Of a stretch of 64,000 bases of DNA, positions 18,758 through 28,132 are shown in pieces (position 1 is the first letter of the stretch; each line of letters opens with the position of its first letter). The notes under the pieces are model-generated. The model was not told the origin of the DNA, did no database searches, and saw nothing but the letters and a program-made list of their open reading frames with translations. A program made the translations under genes and the position numbers. Origin of the DNA: Thiomicrospira sp. ALE5 (lineage in GTDB: Bacteria > Pseudomonadota > Gammaproteobacteria > Thiomicrospirales > Thiomicrospiraceae); the NCBI RefSeq assembly GCF_900112445.1, contig NZ_FOYY01000003.1, positions 1,127,960 through 1,191,959 on the forward strand, in the 5' to 3' direction.

Positions 18758-19504
18758 ATGCTACTTATTCCCGCTATAGATTTAAAAGACGGCCAATGCG
18801 TTCGCCTGAGACAAGGTGTCATGGAGGACGCAACGGTTTTTTCTAGCGATATTACCGCCATGGCTGATCGCTGGGTGCAACAAGGGGCACGCCGACTCCA
18901 CATGGTCGATCTTAATGGTGCGTTTGAGGGCACCCCCATTAATCGCCAAGCCGTACTTGAGGTAACGCAAGCGTTTCCGGCACTGCCAATCCAAATTGGC
19001 GGCGGCATTCGTGACCTTAAAACAATTGAAGCCTATTTGAGCGCCGGGGTGGAGACCTGCATTATTGGTACCCAGGCTGTGCATAATCCTAACTTTGTTG
19101 CGCAAGCTTGCAAGGCCTTCCCTGGTCACATCATGGTCGGGCTTGATGCCAAAGAAGGCCGAGTCGCAATTAATGGCTGGGCCGAAGTCACCGACCACCA
19201 AGTCATTGACCTTGCCAAGCGATTTGAGCAAGATGGTATTGCGGCGATTATCTATACCGATATTGGTCGCGATGGCATGATGCAAGGGGTAAATATCCAC
19301 GCAACACACCAGTTAGCGCAAGTCACTTCGACACCTATTATCGCTTCAGGCGGCATTACCAACCTTGATGACATAAAAGCACTTGCACCCTTAGGGCAAG
19401 ACGGTGTAATGGGCGCCATTACAGGACGTGCTATTTATGAAGGCAGTCTTGATTTTGCAGAAGGCCAAAATCTTGCCGATGAACTTGCTGGAGCAAAATA
19501 TTAA
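18758..19504 (+). CDS. hisA: ProFAR isomerase HisA
   Basis: 248 residues, a TIM barrel. The start [20 protein letters not shown] contains the catalytic Asp and the phosphate-side motif. The second catalytic Asp is in [12 protein letters not shown], and IGGGIRDL and IASGGITN form the phosphate-binding loops. It isomerises the histidine precursor ProFAR to PRFAR. It abuts hisF, its structural paralogue. Confidence 0.95.
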   Translation: MLLIPAIDLKDGQCVRLRQGVMEDATVFSSDITAMADRWVQQGARRLHMVDLNGAFEGTPINRQAVLEVTQAFPALPIQIGGGIRDLKTIEAYLSAGVETCIIGTQAVHNPNFVAQACKAFPGHIMVGLDAKEGRVAINGWAEVTDHQVIDLAKRFEQDGIAAIIYTDIGRDGMMQGVNIHATHQLAQVTSTPIIASGGITNLDDIKALAPLGQDGVMGAITGRAIYEGSLDFAEGQNLADELAGAKY

Positions 19505-20278
19505 ATGGGCTTAGCTAAACGCATCATACCTTGCCTAGATGTTGCCAATGGTCGCGTCGTTAAAGGCGTACAATTTGTCGATATCCGAGATGCTGGTGAT
19601 CCTGTAGAGGTTGCTAAGCGCTATGACCAACAAGGTGCAGATGAAATTACCTTCCTAGATATCACCGCGAGCTCTGATCAGCGCGACACGCTTATTGACA
19701 CCGTGGCTCAAGTTGCTAGCCAGGTTTTTATCCCTCTTACCGTTGGTGGCGGCGTAAGAAGTGTTGAAGACATTCGTCGCCTTCTTAATGCCGGTGCCGA
19801 CAAAGTATCCATTAACACTGCAGCTATTCACCGCCCTGAGTTTGTAAAAGAAGCAGCCGACCGCTTCGGCTCACAGTGTATCGTCGTTGCGATTGATGCA
19901 AAGCGCGTTAGCCATGAGCATGAACCGTTACGCTGGGAAATCTTTACCCACGGCGGACGCAAGGCCACAGGGATTGATGCCATATTGTGGGCACAAAAAA
20001 TGGTGGAATTTGGAGCCGGAGAACTCTTAGTCACCAGTATGGACAAGGATGGCACCAAAAGTGGCTTTGATCTTGAGTTGACTCGCACCATTGCAGATAA
20101 TGTCACGGTACCTGTGATTGCCTCTGGCGGTGTGGGACAGCTTAATGACCTGGTAGAGGGTGTTGTGGATGGACATGCACAAGCCGTCCTAGCAGCGAGT
20201 ATTTTTCACTTTGGACAGCACACCATTGCTGAAGCCAAACAAGCCATGCAGGATGCCGGTGTTGAGGTTAGACTATGA
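19505..20278 (+). CDS. hisF: Imidazole glycerol phosphate synthase cyclase subunit HisF
   Basis: 257 residues, a TIM barrel related to HisA. It shows [15 protein letters not shown] (catalytic Asp near residue 11), [27 protein letters not shown] (catalytic Asp near 178) and [10 protein letters not shown]. It joins HisH in the cytosol to form imidazole glycerol phosphate and AICAR. Its last four bases overlap hisE (ATGA), so the two are translationally coupled. Confidence 0.95.
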   Translation: MGLAKRIIPCLDVANGRVVKGVQFVDIRDAGDPVEVAKRYDQQGADEITFLDITASSDQRDTLIDTVAQVASQVFIPLTVGGGVRSVEDIRRLLNAGADKVSINTAAIHRPEFVKEAADRFGSQCIVVAIDAKRVSHEHEPLRWEIFTHGGRKATGIDAILWAQKMVEFGAGELLVTSMDKDGTKSGFDLELTRTIADNVTVPVIASGGVGQLNDLVEGVVDGHAQAVLAASIFHFGQHTIAEAKQAMQDAGVEVRL

Positions 20279-20598
20279 ACACGATTCTATCGCGCTTAGA
20301 TCAAGAGCTTGAGGCCCGAAAAAAACAAGACCCTGACTCGTCTTATGTAGCCAGTCTCTATGACAAAGGCCTTGAAAAAATATTAAAAAAAATAGCTGAA
20401 GAATCACTTGAAACCGCTATGGCGGCGAAGGACGGTGATAATCAGCACCTTGTTTACGAAATTGCAGACCTGTGGTTTCATACCCTCATATTATTATCTT
20501 ATCAAGGTCTGAGTAGCAACGAAGTGCTTAACGAGCTTGAACGGCGCTTCGGTGTATCAGGCCATACCGAAAAAGCACAACGTCAATCAACCGACTAG
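20275..20598 (+). CDS. hisE: Phosphoribosyl-ATP diphosphatase HisE
   Basis: 107 residues, a stand-alone all-helical MazG-fold enzyme that hydrolyses phosphoribosyl-ATP to phosphoribosyl-AMP. The signature [21 protein letters not shown] and the metal-binding pattern [13 protein letters not shown] are present. The partner cyclohydrolase HisI is not in the window. The start overlaps hisF by four bases. Confidence 0.92.
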   Translation: MNTILSRLDQELEARKKQDPDSSYVASLYDKGLEKILKKIAEESLETAMAAKDGDNQHLVYEIADLWFHTLILLSYQGLSSNEVLNELERRFGVSGHTEKAQRQSTD

Positions 20599-20614
20599 AC
20601 AACAGGAACAGAAG

Positions 20615-20935
20615 ATGACATCAGAACAGAGCGTTTTTACCCGTATCATAAACCGTGAACTGCCCGCTGACATCGTTTATGAAGACGACAAATGTATTGT
20701 GATAAAGGACATTAACCCCCGGGCGCGCGTACACCTACTGGTTATCCCTAAAAAGCCTATTGCAACCCTCTTTGATCTAACGCCTGAAGATAAGGACTTG
20801 ATGGGACACATGATGCTATTAATGCCGCAGCTTGCCCAATCGCAAAACCTGGATGGTTTTAAGACCGTCATTCATACTGGCGAGACTGGCGGACAAGAGG
20901 TTTTTCATATCCACATACATTTACTTGGTAACTAG
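20615..20935 (+). CDS. HIT-family nucleotide hydrolase (HinT-like)
   Basis: 106 residues from ATG 20615, preceded by CAGGAACAGAAG. It carries the histidine triad near the C-terminus (VFHIHIHLLG), the HinT signature. HinT-type enzymes hydrolyse purine nucleoside phosphoramidates. A longer in-frame extension to 20537 overlaps hisE and is not expected to be used. It lies between hisE and tatA, a conserved neighbourhood in gammaproteobacteria. Confidence 0.9.
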   Translation: MTSEQSVFTRIINRELPADIVYEDDKCIVIKDINPRARVHLLVIPKKPIATLFDLTPEDKDLMGHMMLLMPQLAQSQNLDGFKTVIHTGETGGQEVFHIHIHLLGN

Positions 20936-20993
20936 TATACAAGTTTGCTATTATTCACCCTTTAACCCAACCCGCTAATTTTTGGAGTGCACT

Positions 20994-21251
20994 ATGGGCA
21001 TTAGTATTTGGCAACTATTGATTATTCTCGCCATCGTTTTAGTCATTTTTGGCGCAAAACGTCTTAAAAATGTCGGCACAGACCTTGGTGGTGCTATTAA
21101 AGGCTTTAAAAAAGCTGTAGCTGAAGATGACGATAAAAAGTCTAAAGACGACTCAGAACAAAAAACCTTAGCTGAAGATCAAAAAGATCAGAATGTTTAT
21201 GATGTTCAAGCGACTGAAAAAGAGAACAGTGACACTAAGCCAAAAGCTTAA
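20994..21251 (+). CDS. tatA: Twin-arginine translocase subunit TatA
   Basis: 85 residues from ATG 20994 (upstream TTTGGAGTG). It has a short N-terminal membrane helix ([19 protein letters not shown]), the FG hinge, then an amphipathic helix ([14 protein letters not shown]) and an acidic hydrophilic tail. TatA multimers form the channel that exports folded proteins across the inner membrane. It is the first of tatABC. Confidence 0.94.
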   Translation: MGISIWQLLIILAIVLVIFGAKRLKNVGTDLGGAIKGFKKAVAEDDDKKSKDDSEQKTLAEDQKDQNVYDVQATEKENSDTKPKA

Positions 21252-21300
21252 CACTTAATCGCGTCTTGTTTACATTGCAACCGACTAGGGACTAAACACC

Positions 21301-21744
21301 ATGTTTGATATGGGTTTTTTAGAAATTGCTGTCATCCTCGTTATCACACTACTGGTGGTCGGTCCTGAGCGCATGCCGGAGGTTGCGCGTAAAGCCGGCC
21401 AAATGATCGCTAAAGCGCGCAATTTTATAAACTCGGTTAAAGAAGACTCTGATTTAAAAGAAACTGTGCGCGAATTGCAGCAGGCCGTTGACCTCAAAGA
21501 AGAAAAAAAGAATTTTGATCATATACGCAAAGACCTAATGACAGGTTTTGATGACATAAAAGATCAAGTCAACTTTGATGATTTACAACGACCCTTCGAT
21601 GCCAAGTCATTAACTGAACCACCATCGGCTGCTCAACGTGAACATGCGAGCAAACAACTTGAGTCTACTGATGATGTACCCACAGAAACAGCGGCTGACT
21701 CAACCTCCCCTTCGACTCGGCAAAATAAGACCGAAAGAGAATAA
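21301..21744 (+). CDS. tatB: Twin-arginine translocase subunit TatB
   Basis: 147 residues. The helix FLEIAVILVITLLVVGPERMPEVAR carries the TatB-type VGPERMP motif, followed by a long amphipathic helix and a polar tail rich in Ser, Thr and acidic residues. With TatC it forms the receptor for twin-arginine signal peptides. It sits between tatA and tatC at normal operon spacing. Confidence 0.93.
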   Translation: MFDMGFLEIAVILVITLLVVGPERMPEVARKAGQMIAKARNFINSVKEDSDLKETVRELQQAVDLKEEKKNFDHIRKDLMTGFDDIKDQVNFDDLQRPFDAKSLTEPPSAAQREHASKQLESTDDVPTETAADSTSPSTRQNKTERE

Positions 21745-21750
21745 CATCCG

Positions 21751-22770
21751 ATGAAACAGAGCGCTTTACCGCCTAATGATCAAGAAATGACACTCGTTCA
21801 GCACTTGCTTGAACTTAGAAACGCTGTCACCAAATCGGTGATTGCAGTTGCTGTCATGTTTCTTATTCTGTTTCCATTTGCGAACGATATTTACACCTTT
21901 ATTGCTGAGCCACTTACGCGTTATCTACCCGATAACACCAGCATGATTGCCGTAGGTGTTGCATCTCCCTTTTTAACACCTTTCAAATTAAGCCTTGTTT
22001 TAGCCATTTACATAGCGATGCCTTTTTTGCTTTATCAACTATGGAGCTTTATCGCACCCGCCTTGTACAGCCATGAAAAACAACTGATTGGACCTGTACT
22101 GTTTTTTAGTTCATTTTTATTTTACGCAGGCGGCGCATTTTCTTATTTTGTCGTTTTCCCACTGGTATTTGGCTTCCTATCCCAAACAGCGCCTGATGGT
22201 GTAACGATAGCAACCGATATCGCACTCTATCTTGATTTTGTTATCAAGATGTTCTTTGCATTTGGATTAGCCTTTGAAGTACCTGTAATCACAGTATTAC
22301 TTATCCTAACAGGTATGGTTAAACCTAAAACTATGTCACATGCCAGACCTTACGTCATTGTTGCAGCCTTTGTACTAGGGATGCTACTCACACCGCCTGA
22401 TATTATCTCGCAAACGTTACTGGCTGTGCCTGTTTGGCTCTTATATGAACTTGGGATCATCATTGGTACGATTATCCTGAAGCGTAAAGGGCTAGATAAA
22501 GACCATGAAGAGGACACAGCTGCCGCAACCTCTAGCTATGAACATGAACCAAGCACTAAAAGTTACCAAGGGTCGGCTCAAAAGTTCGATCGCGGCTTTG
22601 CAGAACAAACTAGTAATTCTAGCGATGAGGATTTCGATTTTGATAACGAATTTGATAAGATTGAACAAGAAATGGCCGCTCTAAGGGAACAGCCTAGTCA
22701 GGAAAAATCAAATAATCCAAAGGACAAGCCTAGTGATGATGAGCAGGAGCCAAAGCGTCCAACCAACTAG
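21751..22770 (+). CDS. tatC: Twin-arginine translocase subunit TatC with a long acidic tail
   Basis: 339 residues. The first ~245 form the six-helix TatC core, with the conserved LVQHLLELRNAV start and SPFLTPFKLSL segment. The remaining ~90 residues are a hydrophilic, strongly acidic extension (for example SSDEDFDFDNEFDKIEQEM) absent from short TatC proteins such as that of E. coli. It binds the twin-arginine motif of substrates. The stop overlaps or abuts the next gene. Confidence 0.93.
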   Translation: MKQSALPPNDQEMTLVQHLLELRNAVTKSVIAVAVMFLILFPFANDIYTFIAEPLTRYLPDNTSMIAVGVASPFLTPFKLSLVLAIYIAMPFLLYQLWSFIAPALYSHEKQLIGPVLFFSSFLFYAGGAFSYFVVFPLVFGFLSQTAPDGVTIATDIALYLDFVIKMFFAFGLAFEVPVITVLLILTGMVKPKTMSHARPYVIVAAFVLGMLLTPPDIISQTLLAVPVWLLYELGIIIGTIILKRKGLDKDHEEDTAAATSSYEHEPSTKSYQGSAQKFDRGFAEQTSNSSDEDFDFDNEFDKIEQEMAALREQPSQEKSNNPKDKPSDDEQEPKRPTN

Positions 22771-22771
22771 A

Positions 22772-24463
22772 ATGACTTGGCTTAGCCGGTTGGCCGCTAA
22801 GCTAGCATTCGTTGTAAGCTTATTATGGCTCCCAAGTCCTGCCGTTCTTGCTCTTGACAGCCCTCTTCACAGCCACCCATCAGCATACATTGCATTGCAT
22901 GCGAATGACCCCATTAACTGGCAGTTGTGGGGCCCAGAAGCCATGCAACTTGCACAAGAACAACAAAAGCCGATTTTTATTTCTTCTGGCTATTTTGCAT
23001 GTCATTGGTGCCATGTAATGCATGAAGAAAACTACCAAGACCCACTTATTGCTGAACTGCTTAACCAACATTTTATCTCTGTTAAGATCGATCGAGAGCT
23101 TTTACCTGATCTAGATGACTATCTACTTAACCGCTTACGAGCAGCCACCGGATCTGCTGGCTGGCCACTTCACGGTATTTTGACCCCGGAAGGACAGTTG
23201 TTTAGCGGCTTTGTTTATCAGCCTCGCGATACACTACTGCAAACTCTCTTACACCTAAACCATTGGTGGCGTGAAGATGCTGACCGAATACGCACCCTGA
23301 GTCGTCCAAACACACAAGCAAATGAAACATTAATTTCTAGAGCGCAATTAGAATCTGACATCGCTAGCCAATTGTTAAACATTATGGATAGCTTTGAGGG
23401 AGGAATAAATCAGACCCAAAAATTTCCACACAGCCCACTATTACTGAGCACTTTAAAACAGCAAAACCTTGATCATGACACAATAGATTGGATAAAAACG
23501 ACACTAGACCAAATGCAAACTGAGCATTTACGAGATCATATCCATCAGGGATTTTTTCGCTATACGGTTGACCCTAATTGGCAAGAGCCTCATTTTGAAA
23601 AGATGCTGTATGATAATGCACAACTGGCTGAATTGTTTTTTATTGCCGGGGCAAAATTTGATCGCGCAGACTTTATATCCACAGCGATTGACACACTTAA
23701 TTATGTAGAGAATGAGCTACTTTCACCCATAACAGGTTTAGCTCAATCGAGTCAGTCGGCTATTGATGAAAGAGGCATTGATGGTGCACGCTACATCTGG
23801 TCTCGAAACCAACTGATTGAGCAATTAGACAGCCATCTCTTTGAAATTGTCAACTCAGCATGGCAACTCGATGGCGTACCCCCGTTTGAGTTGGGCTGGC
23901 TGCCTAAACCCATCGACTCAACGCACTGGCCGGACATTCAACAAGCCTTAGCATCGCGTCCTGCTATTACAGATGACAAGCAACTGCTTAGCTGGAATGG
24001 CTTACTTATTCGCAGCTATTTACATGGCTACCTGACCACCCAAAACCCACACTTTAAACATCAGATGATTAGCCTAGCTCATAGACTTAACCATTTACTG
24101 TCTCTTGCAGAACCACCGAGGGCTTTAAATAATACCGGGCAATTAGTTGAAAAAGCTACTCTTGAAGATTTTGCTTATGTTATTAGCGCGTTTGAAGATA
24201 TGGCTCACTATTTAAATGATGTCTATTGGGCAGATCAAGCGACCAAGCTTCGCATACTAGCTAAACAGCAGTTCTTTATAAATGATCAGTGGCATACCAG
24301 TACACAAGCCTTGTTGCCAGGGCAGAGTCGTTATTTTGACCTCATCGATCTCGCCACCCCATCAAGTACAGCTATTATGCGCTGCGCAGAACCGAAAATT
24401 GCCATTTCTGCTGACTTTCAGCCTTGGCAATACGCCAGCTATTTACGCTATCATTGCGAATAA
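22772..24463 (+). CDS. DUF255 thioredoxin-fold protein, exported
   Basis: About 563 residues from ATG 22772, which gives a clear signal peptide (LAAKLAFVVSLLWLPSPAVLA). The mature N-terminus has the DUF255 thioredoxin-like domain: HPSAYIALHANDPINWQ, the redox motif CHWCHVM, then GWPLHGILTPEGQLF. An alpha/alpha-toroid-like region follows (QKFPHSP; HFEKMLYDNAQL; SWNGLLIRSYL), as in YyaL/spermatogenesis-associated-protein-20 homologues. Family function is uncertain. No strong ribosome site is seen, so translation may be coupled to tatC. Confidence 0.82.
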   Translation: MTWLSRLAAKLAFVVSLLWLPSPAVLALDSPLHSHPSAYIALHANDPINWQLWGPEAMQLAQEQQKPIFISSGYFACHWCHVMHEENYQDPLIAELLNQHFISVKIDRELLPDLDDYLLNRLRAATGSAGWPLHGILTPEGQLFSGFVYQPRDTLLQTLLHLNHWWREDADRIRTLSRPNTQANETLISRAQLESDIASQLLNIMDSFEGGINQTQKFPHSPLLLSTLKQQNLDHDTIDWIKTTLDQMQTEHLRDHIHQGFFRYTVDPNWQEPHFEKMLYDNAQLAELFFIAGAKFDRADFISTAIDTLNYVENELLSPITGLAQSSQSAIDERGIDGARYIWSRNQLIEQLDSHLFEIVNSAWQLDGVPPFELGWLPKPIDSTHWPDIQQALASRPAITDDKQLLSWNGLLIRSYLHGYLTTQNPHFKHQMISLAHRLNHLLSLAEPPRALNNTGQLVEKATLEDFAYVISAFEDMAHYLNDVYWADQATKLRILAKQQFFINDQWHTSTQALLPGQSRYFDLIDLATPSSTAIMRCAEPKIAISADFQPWQYASYLRYHCE

Positions 24464-24466
24464 TTC

Positions 24467-25165
24467 ATGGGCCTAATAATCATTGCTGTTATTATTCTGG
24501 CAACCATTAGTTTTCTGCCTCAGCTTTGGACACGGGCCGTATTAAAAAAACACAGCCAACCCCATCCTGATCTGCCTGGAGATGCCAAAACATTTACCGA
24601 GCACCTCATCAACAAATATAAAACAAGCGAAGTCACGATTCACTGCCTGCCAGAAAATAGCACTCAAGGTGACCATTACGATCCTACCACTCATAGCATT
24701 CACCTATCTCATCAAAATTATCATAGCAATTCGTTAACGGCTATCGTAACGGCAGCACATGAGTTTGGACACGCGCTTCAGCATCATGAGCAATATGAGC
24801 CACTTCTACAACGCACTGACATGGTGATGCGCGCTCAATGGCTACAAAAATTCAGTGGTGCCGCACTCATCGCTACCCCGATATTAATCCCACTGTTACA
24901 CACGCCCATGATTGGCTTAATTACTTTTGCAGCCGGTTTTATCGCTATGGGTATTCCTGTGCTCATTCACTTGAATACGCTTCCTGTGGAATTGGATGCC
25001 AGCTATAAACGGGCTCTACCCATCTTAAAAGAAGGACAGTATCTTAATGCCAGAGACATGCGCTCTGCACGACATATCCTTACCGCCTGCGCTTTCACCT
25101 ACGTCAGCGCCAGTTTATCCAGTCTCTTCAATCTCTGGCGTTGGTTTAGCGGCTGGCGACGCTAA
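24467..25165 (+). CDS. Membrane zinc metallopeptidase (YugP-like)
   Basis: 232 residues. An N-terminal membrane helix is followed by the zinc motif AAHEFGHALQ (HExxH, near residue 100), then two hydrophobic segments (about 130-170) and LPVELDASYKRALPIL, the family's downstream signature. It belongs to the neutral zinc metallopeptidase family typified by Bacillus YugP; its substrate is unknown. It starts three bases after the DUF255 gene. Confidence 0.83.
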   Translation: MGLIIIAVIILATISFLPQLWTRAVLKKHSQPHPDLPGDAKTFTEHLINKYKTSEVTIHCLPENSTQGDHYDPTTHSIHLSHQNYHSNSLTAIVTAAHEFGHALQHHEQYEPLLQRTDMVMRAQWLQKFSGAALIATPILIPLLHTPMIGLITFAAGFIAMGIPVLIHLNTLPVELDASYKRALPILKEGQYLNARDMRSARHILTACAFTYVSASLSSLFNLWRWFSGWRR

Positions 25166-25229
25166 TTGCAAAAAAAACCGAATCATGCTATTTTTATAAG
25201 GATTAAATTTTATTATGGAGGTTGTAGAT

Positions 25230-26087
25230 ATGACGAGTACTGCACTTACAATTCAACAACTTAGTCCTGGCCAGAACCTAGAATCTTACATCAAATCAGT
25301 TAAAGCACTCCCTGTTTTAAGTGCTCAGGAAGAAAAAGGATTGGCCGAAAAACTTTATTATCACAAAGACCTTGAAGCCGCACGCCAACTCATTTTGGCA
25401 TCATTACGCTTTGTCGTACCTATTGCTCGGAGTTACCAAGGCTATGGCCTACCTATGAGTGACTTAATACAAGAGGGAAACATAGGTTTAATGAAAGCCG
25501 TTAAACGCTTTAATCCTGAAGAGAATGTACGACTCATGACCTTCGCAGTCCATTGGATCAAAGCCGAAATTAATGAGTTTGTGATTAAAAACTGGCGTAT
25601 TGTCAAAACAGCAACGACTAAGGCGCAACGTAAACTATTTTTTAAACTACGTGGCGCTAAAAACGCGTTAACCTGGTTTACTGATAAAGAAGCCGACGAA
25701 GTTGCCGAACAGCTTGGTGTTACCCGAGCCGATGTACTCGAAATGGACAGTCGATTGTATGGCAAAGACATGCAAGTAGATATGAGCCAAGACGAGGAAG
25801 AATCCGAAGGTTACCTGTCTCCTGTGCTGATTAGCCAGAGCCCGACGCCTGAGGAGTCACTGATGCAAGAAAGTGAATCTTCATTTCACCAACAAGCTAT
25901 GCAACAAGCACTAGCTGCGCTAGATGAGCGGAGTCGTGACATTATCCAAGCCCGTTGGCTTAGTGACTCTAAGCTTGGATTAAAAGAACTAGCCGAACGC
26001 TATCAGGTATCTATGGAGCGTATTCGTCAGATTGAGGTACAAGCTATGAAAAAAATGAAGCAGGCCATTCAAAGTTTACCTGCCTAA
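25230..26087 (+). CDS. rpoH: Heat-shock sigma factor RpoH (sigma-32)
   Basis: 285 residues from ATG 25230, chosen because GGAGGTTG lies at ideal spacing before it; an ATG 15 bases upstream overlaps this ribosome site. Region 2 has the sigma-32 signatures LRFVVPIARSYQGYGLP, DLIQEGNIGLMKAVKRFNPE and FAVHWIKAEINEFV. The RpoH box QRKLFFKLRG is present, and a region 4 helix-turn-helix (LKELAERYQVSMERIRQIE) ends the protein. It directs RNA polymerase to heat-shock promoters. A strong terminator follows. Confidence 0.95.
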   Translation: MTSTALTIQQLSPGQNLESYIKSVKALPVLSAQEEKGLAEKLYYHKDLEAARQLILASLRFVVPIARSYQGYGLPMSDLIQEGNIGLMKAVKRFNPEENVRLMTFAVHWIKAEINEFVIKNWRIVKTATTKAQRKLFFKLRGAKNALTWFTDKEADEVAEQLGVTRADVLEMDSRLYGKDMQVDMSQDEEESEGYLSPVLISQSPTPEESLMQESESSFHQQAMQQALAALDERSRDIIQARWLSDSKLGLKELAERYQVSMERIRQIEVQAMKKMKQAIQSLPA

Positions 26088-26108
26088 GCATTTCATTTAA
26101 CCAAATAC

Positions 26109-26137
26109 AAAAAAGCCAGCGAAATGCTGGCTTTTTT
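26109..26137. terminator. Bidirectional terminator between rpoH and rpsT
   Basis: Stem AAAAGCCAGC pairs with GCTGGCTTTT around a GAAAT loop, with A and T runs on both sides, so it can stop transcription from rpoH (+) and rpsT (-). Confidence 0.88.
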
Positions 26138-26159
26138 GTATCAAAATTTACGTATCAAA

Positions 26160-26423
26160 TTAAGCTAAGGCTTTGATACGCGAATTAAGACGGCTCTTAG
26201 AACGAGCGGCTTTATTTTTTTCAATAATGCCTTTACGCGCCATTTTGTCTAATTTAGACTGCGCTGAAACAAATAACGCCGTTGCTTGCGCTTTGTCGCC
26301 ACTATTAATCGCTGCTAATACTTTTTTAATCGCCGTGCGCATGTCTGAACGCTGTGATGCGTTACGTAAACGTCGAACTTCGGCTTGCTTTGCGCGTTTT
26401 GCTGCTTGTGCTGAATTGGCCAC
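26160..26423 (-). CDS. rpsT: 30S ribosomal protein S20
   Basis: 87 residues from GTG 26423, which has GGAG seven bases upstream; longer in-frame starts add residues not found in S20. The sequence is highly basic (SAQAAKRAKQAEVRR; RKGIIEKNKAARSKSRL), typical of S20, a primary 16S rRNA binder. It stands alone, convergent with rpoH. Confidence 0.94.
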   Translation of the reverse strand: MANSAQAAKRAKQAEVRRLRNASQRSDMRTAIKKVLAAINSGDKAQATALFVSAQSKLDKMARKGIIEKNKAARSKSRLNSRIKALA

Positions 26424-26592
26424 AATAATCTCCAAAAATCGGTAAAAATCTAAAGTACCTGGGTTTATCAAGTTGTCAGATTCACAACTCAGCCAGAAAA
26501 ATACCATAGGGTTTGAAAGGATTGCGTGATTATACCCTTATCATAGACGAGGTCAAGAGACAATCAAAAATATTCACATTACTAGCAACTAA

Positions 26593-27063
26593 CTATTCAC
26601 GATGATAAGGATGATTCTGAAGTACAGACCAAGCACGATATAACTGCTCCGCTAACATCACTCTTACCAGAGGGTGTGGCAAGGTTAAATTAGACAAGCT
26701 CCACATCCAGTTAGCCTGCGCACGAATCGATTCATCTAAACCATCCGGCCCACCAACTACAAGTGCTACATCTTGCCCACCACCTAACCAGTCAGCCAAT
26801 TTGTCGGCTAATTTTAACGTGGTAGGTTGCGCGCCTTTTTCGTCCAAAACGATTAAGCGCGTATTTTTGGGCAGGGCCGCCACAATACGCTTGGCTTCTT
26901 CCTGTTTGTATTGACTTACCGAACCGGTTTTGCCACGCACCGCCATCGGCAATTCAATTAAATTCAGACTACAGCTTTTAGGTAGGCGTTTAGCATAATC
27001 TTGATAGGCCTCTTGTACCCACTTGGGCATTTTTTGACCCACACAAATCAAATGAATGATCAT
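26593..27063 (-). CDS. rlmH: 23S rRNA pseudouridine-1915 N3-methyltransferase RlmH
   Basis: 156 residues, a SPOUT-class methyltransferase. The SAM-binding knot shows VGGPDGLDESIRAQA and the C-terminal SLSNLTLPHPLVRVMLAEQLYRA. It methylates pseudouridine 1915 in helix 69 of 23S rRNA. It lies two bases after rsfS, the usual rsfS-rlmH pair. Confidence 0.95.
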   Translation of the reverse strand: MIIHLICVGQKMPKWVQEAYQDYAKRLPKSCSLNLIELPMAVRGKTGSVSQYKQEEAKRIVAALPKNTRLIVLDEKGAQPTTLKLADKLADWLGGGQDVALVVGGPDGLDESIRAQANWMWSLSNLTLPHPLVRVMLAEQLYRAWSVLQNHPYHRE

Positions 27064-27065
27064 AA

Positions 27066-27428
27066 CTAAGCGTCAGATGGTTTTACCGCGCCCTCAGGCG
27101 CATCATCCTTAACCTGCCAGAGCTTCTCTAAAGAATAATAAGCACGCGCTTGTTCAGTCATTACATGAATAACAATATTGCCATGATCTACCAACATCCA
27201 TTCGGGCTGTGGGCCACTTTCTGCACCTAGGCACGGATCATTCGCATCTTTAAATGCTTGTTCTACCATGCTGCCCAAGGCTTTAACATGGGTTGTTGAT
27301 GTACCGGTTGCTACCACCATACAATCGGTAAAACTCGCTAAGCCAGTCACATCAATCACCTGCACATCACGGGCTTTGCCATCGTCCAATGTTTTGGTTA
27401 CCAGCTCAATTGCTGCGTTTAATTCCAT
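27066..27428 (-). CDS. rsfS: Ribosomal silencing factor RsfS
   Basis: 120 residues with the RsfS/Iojap signatures VIDVTGLASFTDCMVVATGTS and WMLVDHGNIVIHVMT. It binds ribosomal protein L14 (uL14) and blocks subunit joining when nutrients fall. It lies between nadD and rlmH with two-base gaps, the standard gammaproteobacterial order. Confidence 0.94.
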   Translation of the reverse strand: MELNAAIELVTKTLDDGKARDVQVIDVTGLASFTDCMVVATGTSTTHVKALGSMVEQAFKDANDPCLGAESGPQPEWMLVDHGNIVIHVMTEQARAYYSLEKLWQVKDDAPEGAVKPSDA

Positions 27429-27430
27429 AG

Positions 27431-28117
27431 CTATCCTTTTTGATAAAGCCTATTAGTATCAATAAAATCTTGTACCGCTTTGGGTACAAGTGAATCCGTT
27501 GTCTCATTGTGTTTGATTAAATCACGGATTTGCGTTGCGCTCAAATCCAATTGCGTCACTGCCACATCAATAACCTGTCCAGCTGGTTTAGATAAGTGTG
27601 TCACTTGATGCTGCGCAAGCAGGCCTGCTATTGCCTCAGTTTGTAGCATCAACTCACCTGGACGATGCATCACCGCAATATTGGCTAAGGTTAAAATAGT
27701 TTGCCACTGATGCCAGTGCATAAATTTAGCAAACGCATCCATTCCCATAATGAGCACCAGGCCTGCTTGTGGCAAACGCTGTTTAAGACTGGCCAAGGTA
27801 TCGACCATATAGGACGGCCCTTGACGATCTAGCTCAATCGAATCAAATACACACTGTGGATAATCGGCCAAGGCCAATTTAACCATTTGCGCTCGCTGCG
27901 CCGATGAGGCCTGCGGCGTCCCACGATGCACCGGCTGATAGCAGGGAACAAAATGAATGCGCGTTAAGTTTAACTGTTGCAGCACATCCAAAGCGGGTCG
28001 TAAATGCCCATAATGAATCGGGTCAAAGGTACCTCCGAATATGCCGATCCATTCCAAGTCGTGTTTATCGACTTGCTTAATGTGTTGTTCACTAGGCCTA
28101 GTTGTTACCACCCGCAC
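27431..28117 (-). CDS. nadD: Nicotinate-nucleotide adenylyltransferase NadD
   Basis: 228 residues starting at GTG 28117 (upstream GAGGGA). The nucleotidyltransferase motif GIFGGTFDPIHYGHLRPA (about 26-43) and the C-terminal LSATQIRDLIK loop are present. It adenylates nicotinate mononucleotide in NAD synthesis. About 20 residues precede the first motif, slightly more than usual, so a later start remains possible. It heads nadD-rsfS-rlmH. Confidence 0.92.
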   Translation of the reverse strand: MRVVTTRPSEQHIKQVDKHDLEWIGIFGGTFDPIHYGHLRPALDVLQQLNLTRIHFVPCYQPVHRGTPQASSAQRAQMVKLALADYPQCVFDSIELDRQGPSYMVDTLASLKQRLPQAGLVLIMGMDAFAKFMHWHQWQTILTLANIAVMHRPGELMLQTEAIAGLLAQHQVTHLSKPAGQVIDVAVTQLDLSATQIRDLIKHNETTDSLVPKAVQDFIDTNRLYQKG

Positions 28118-28132
28118 TCCCTCATTATTCGA

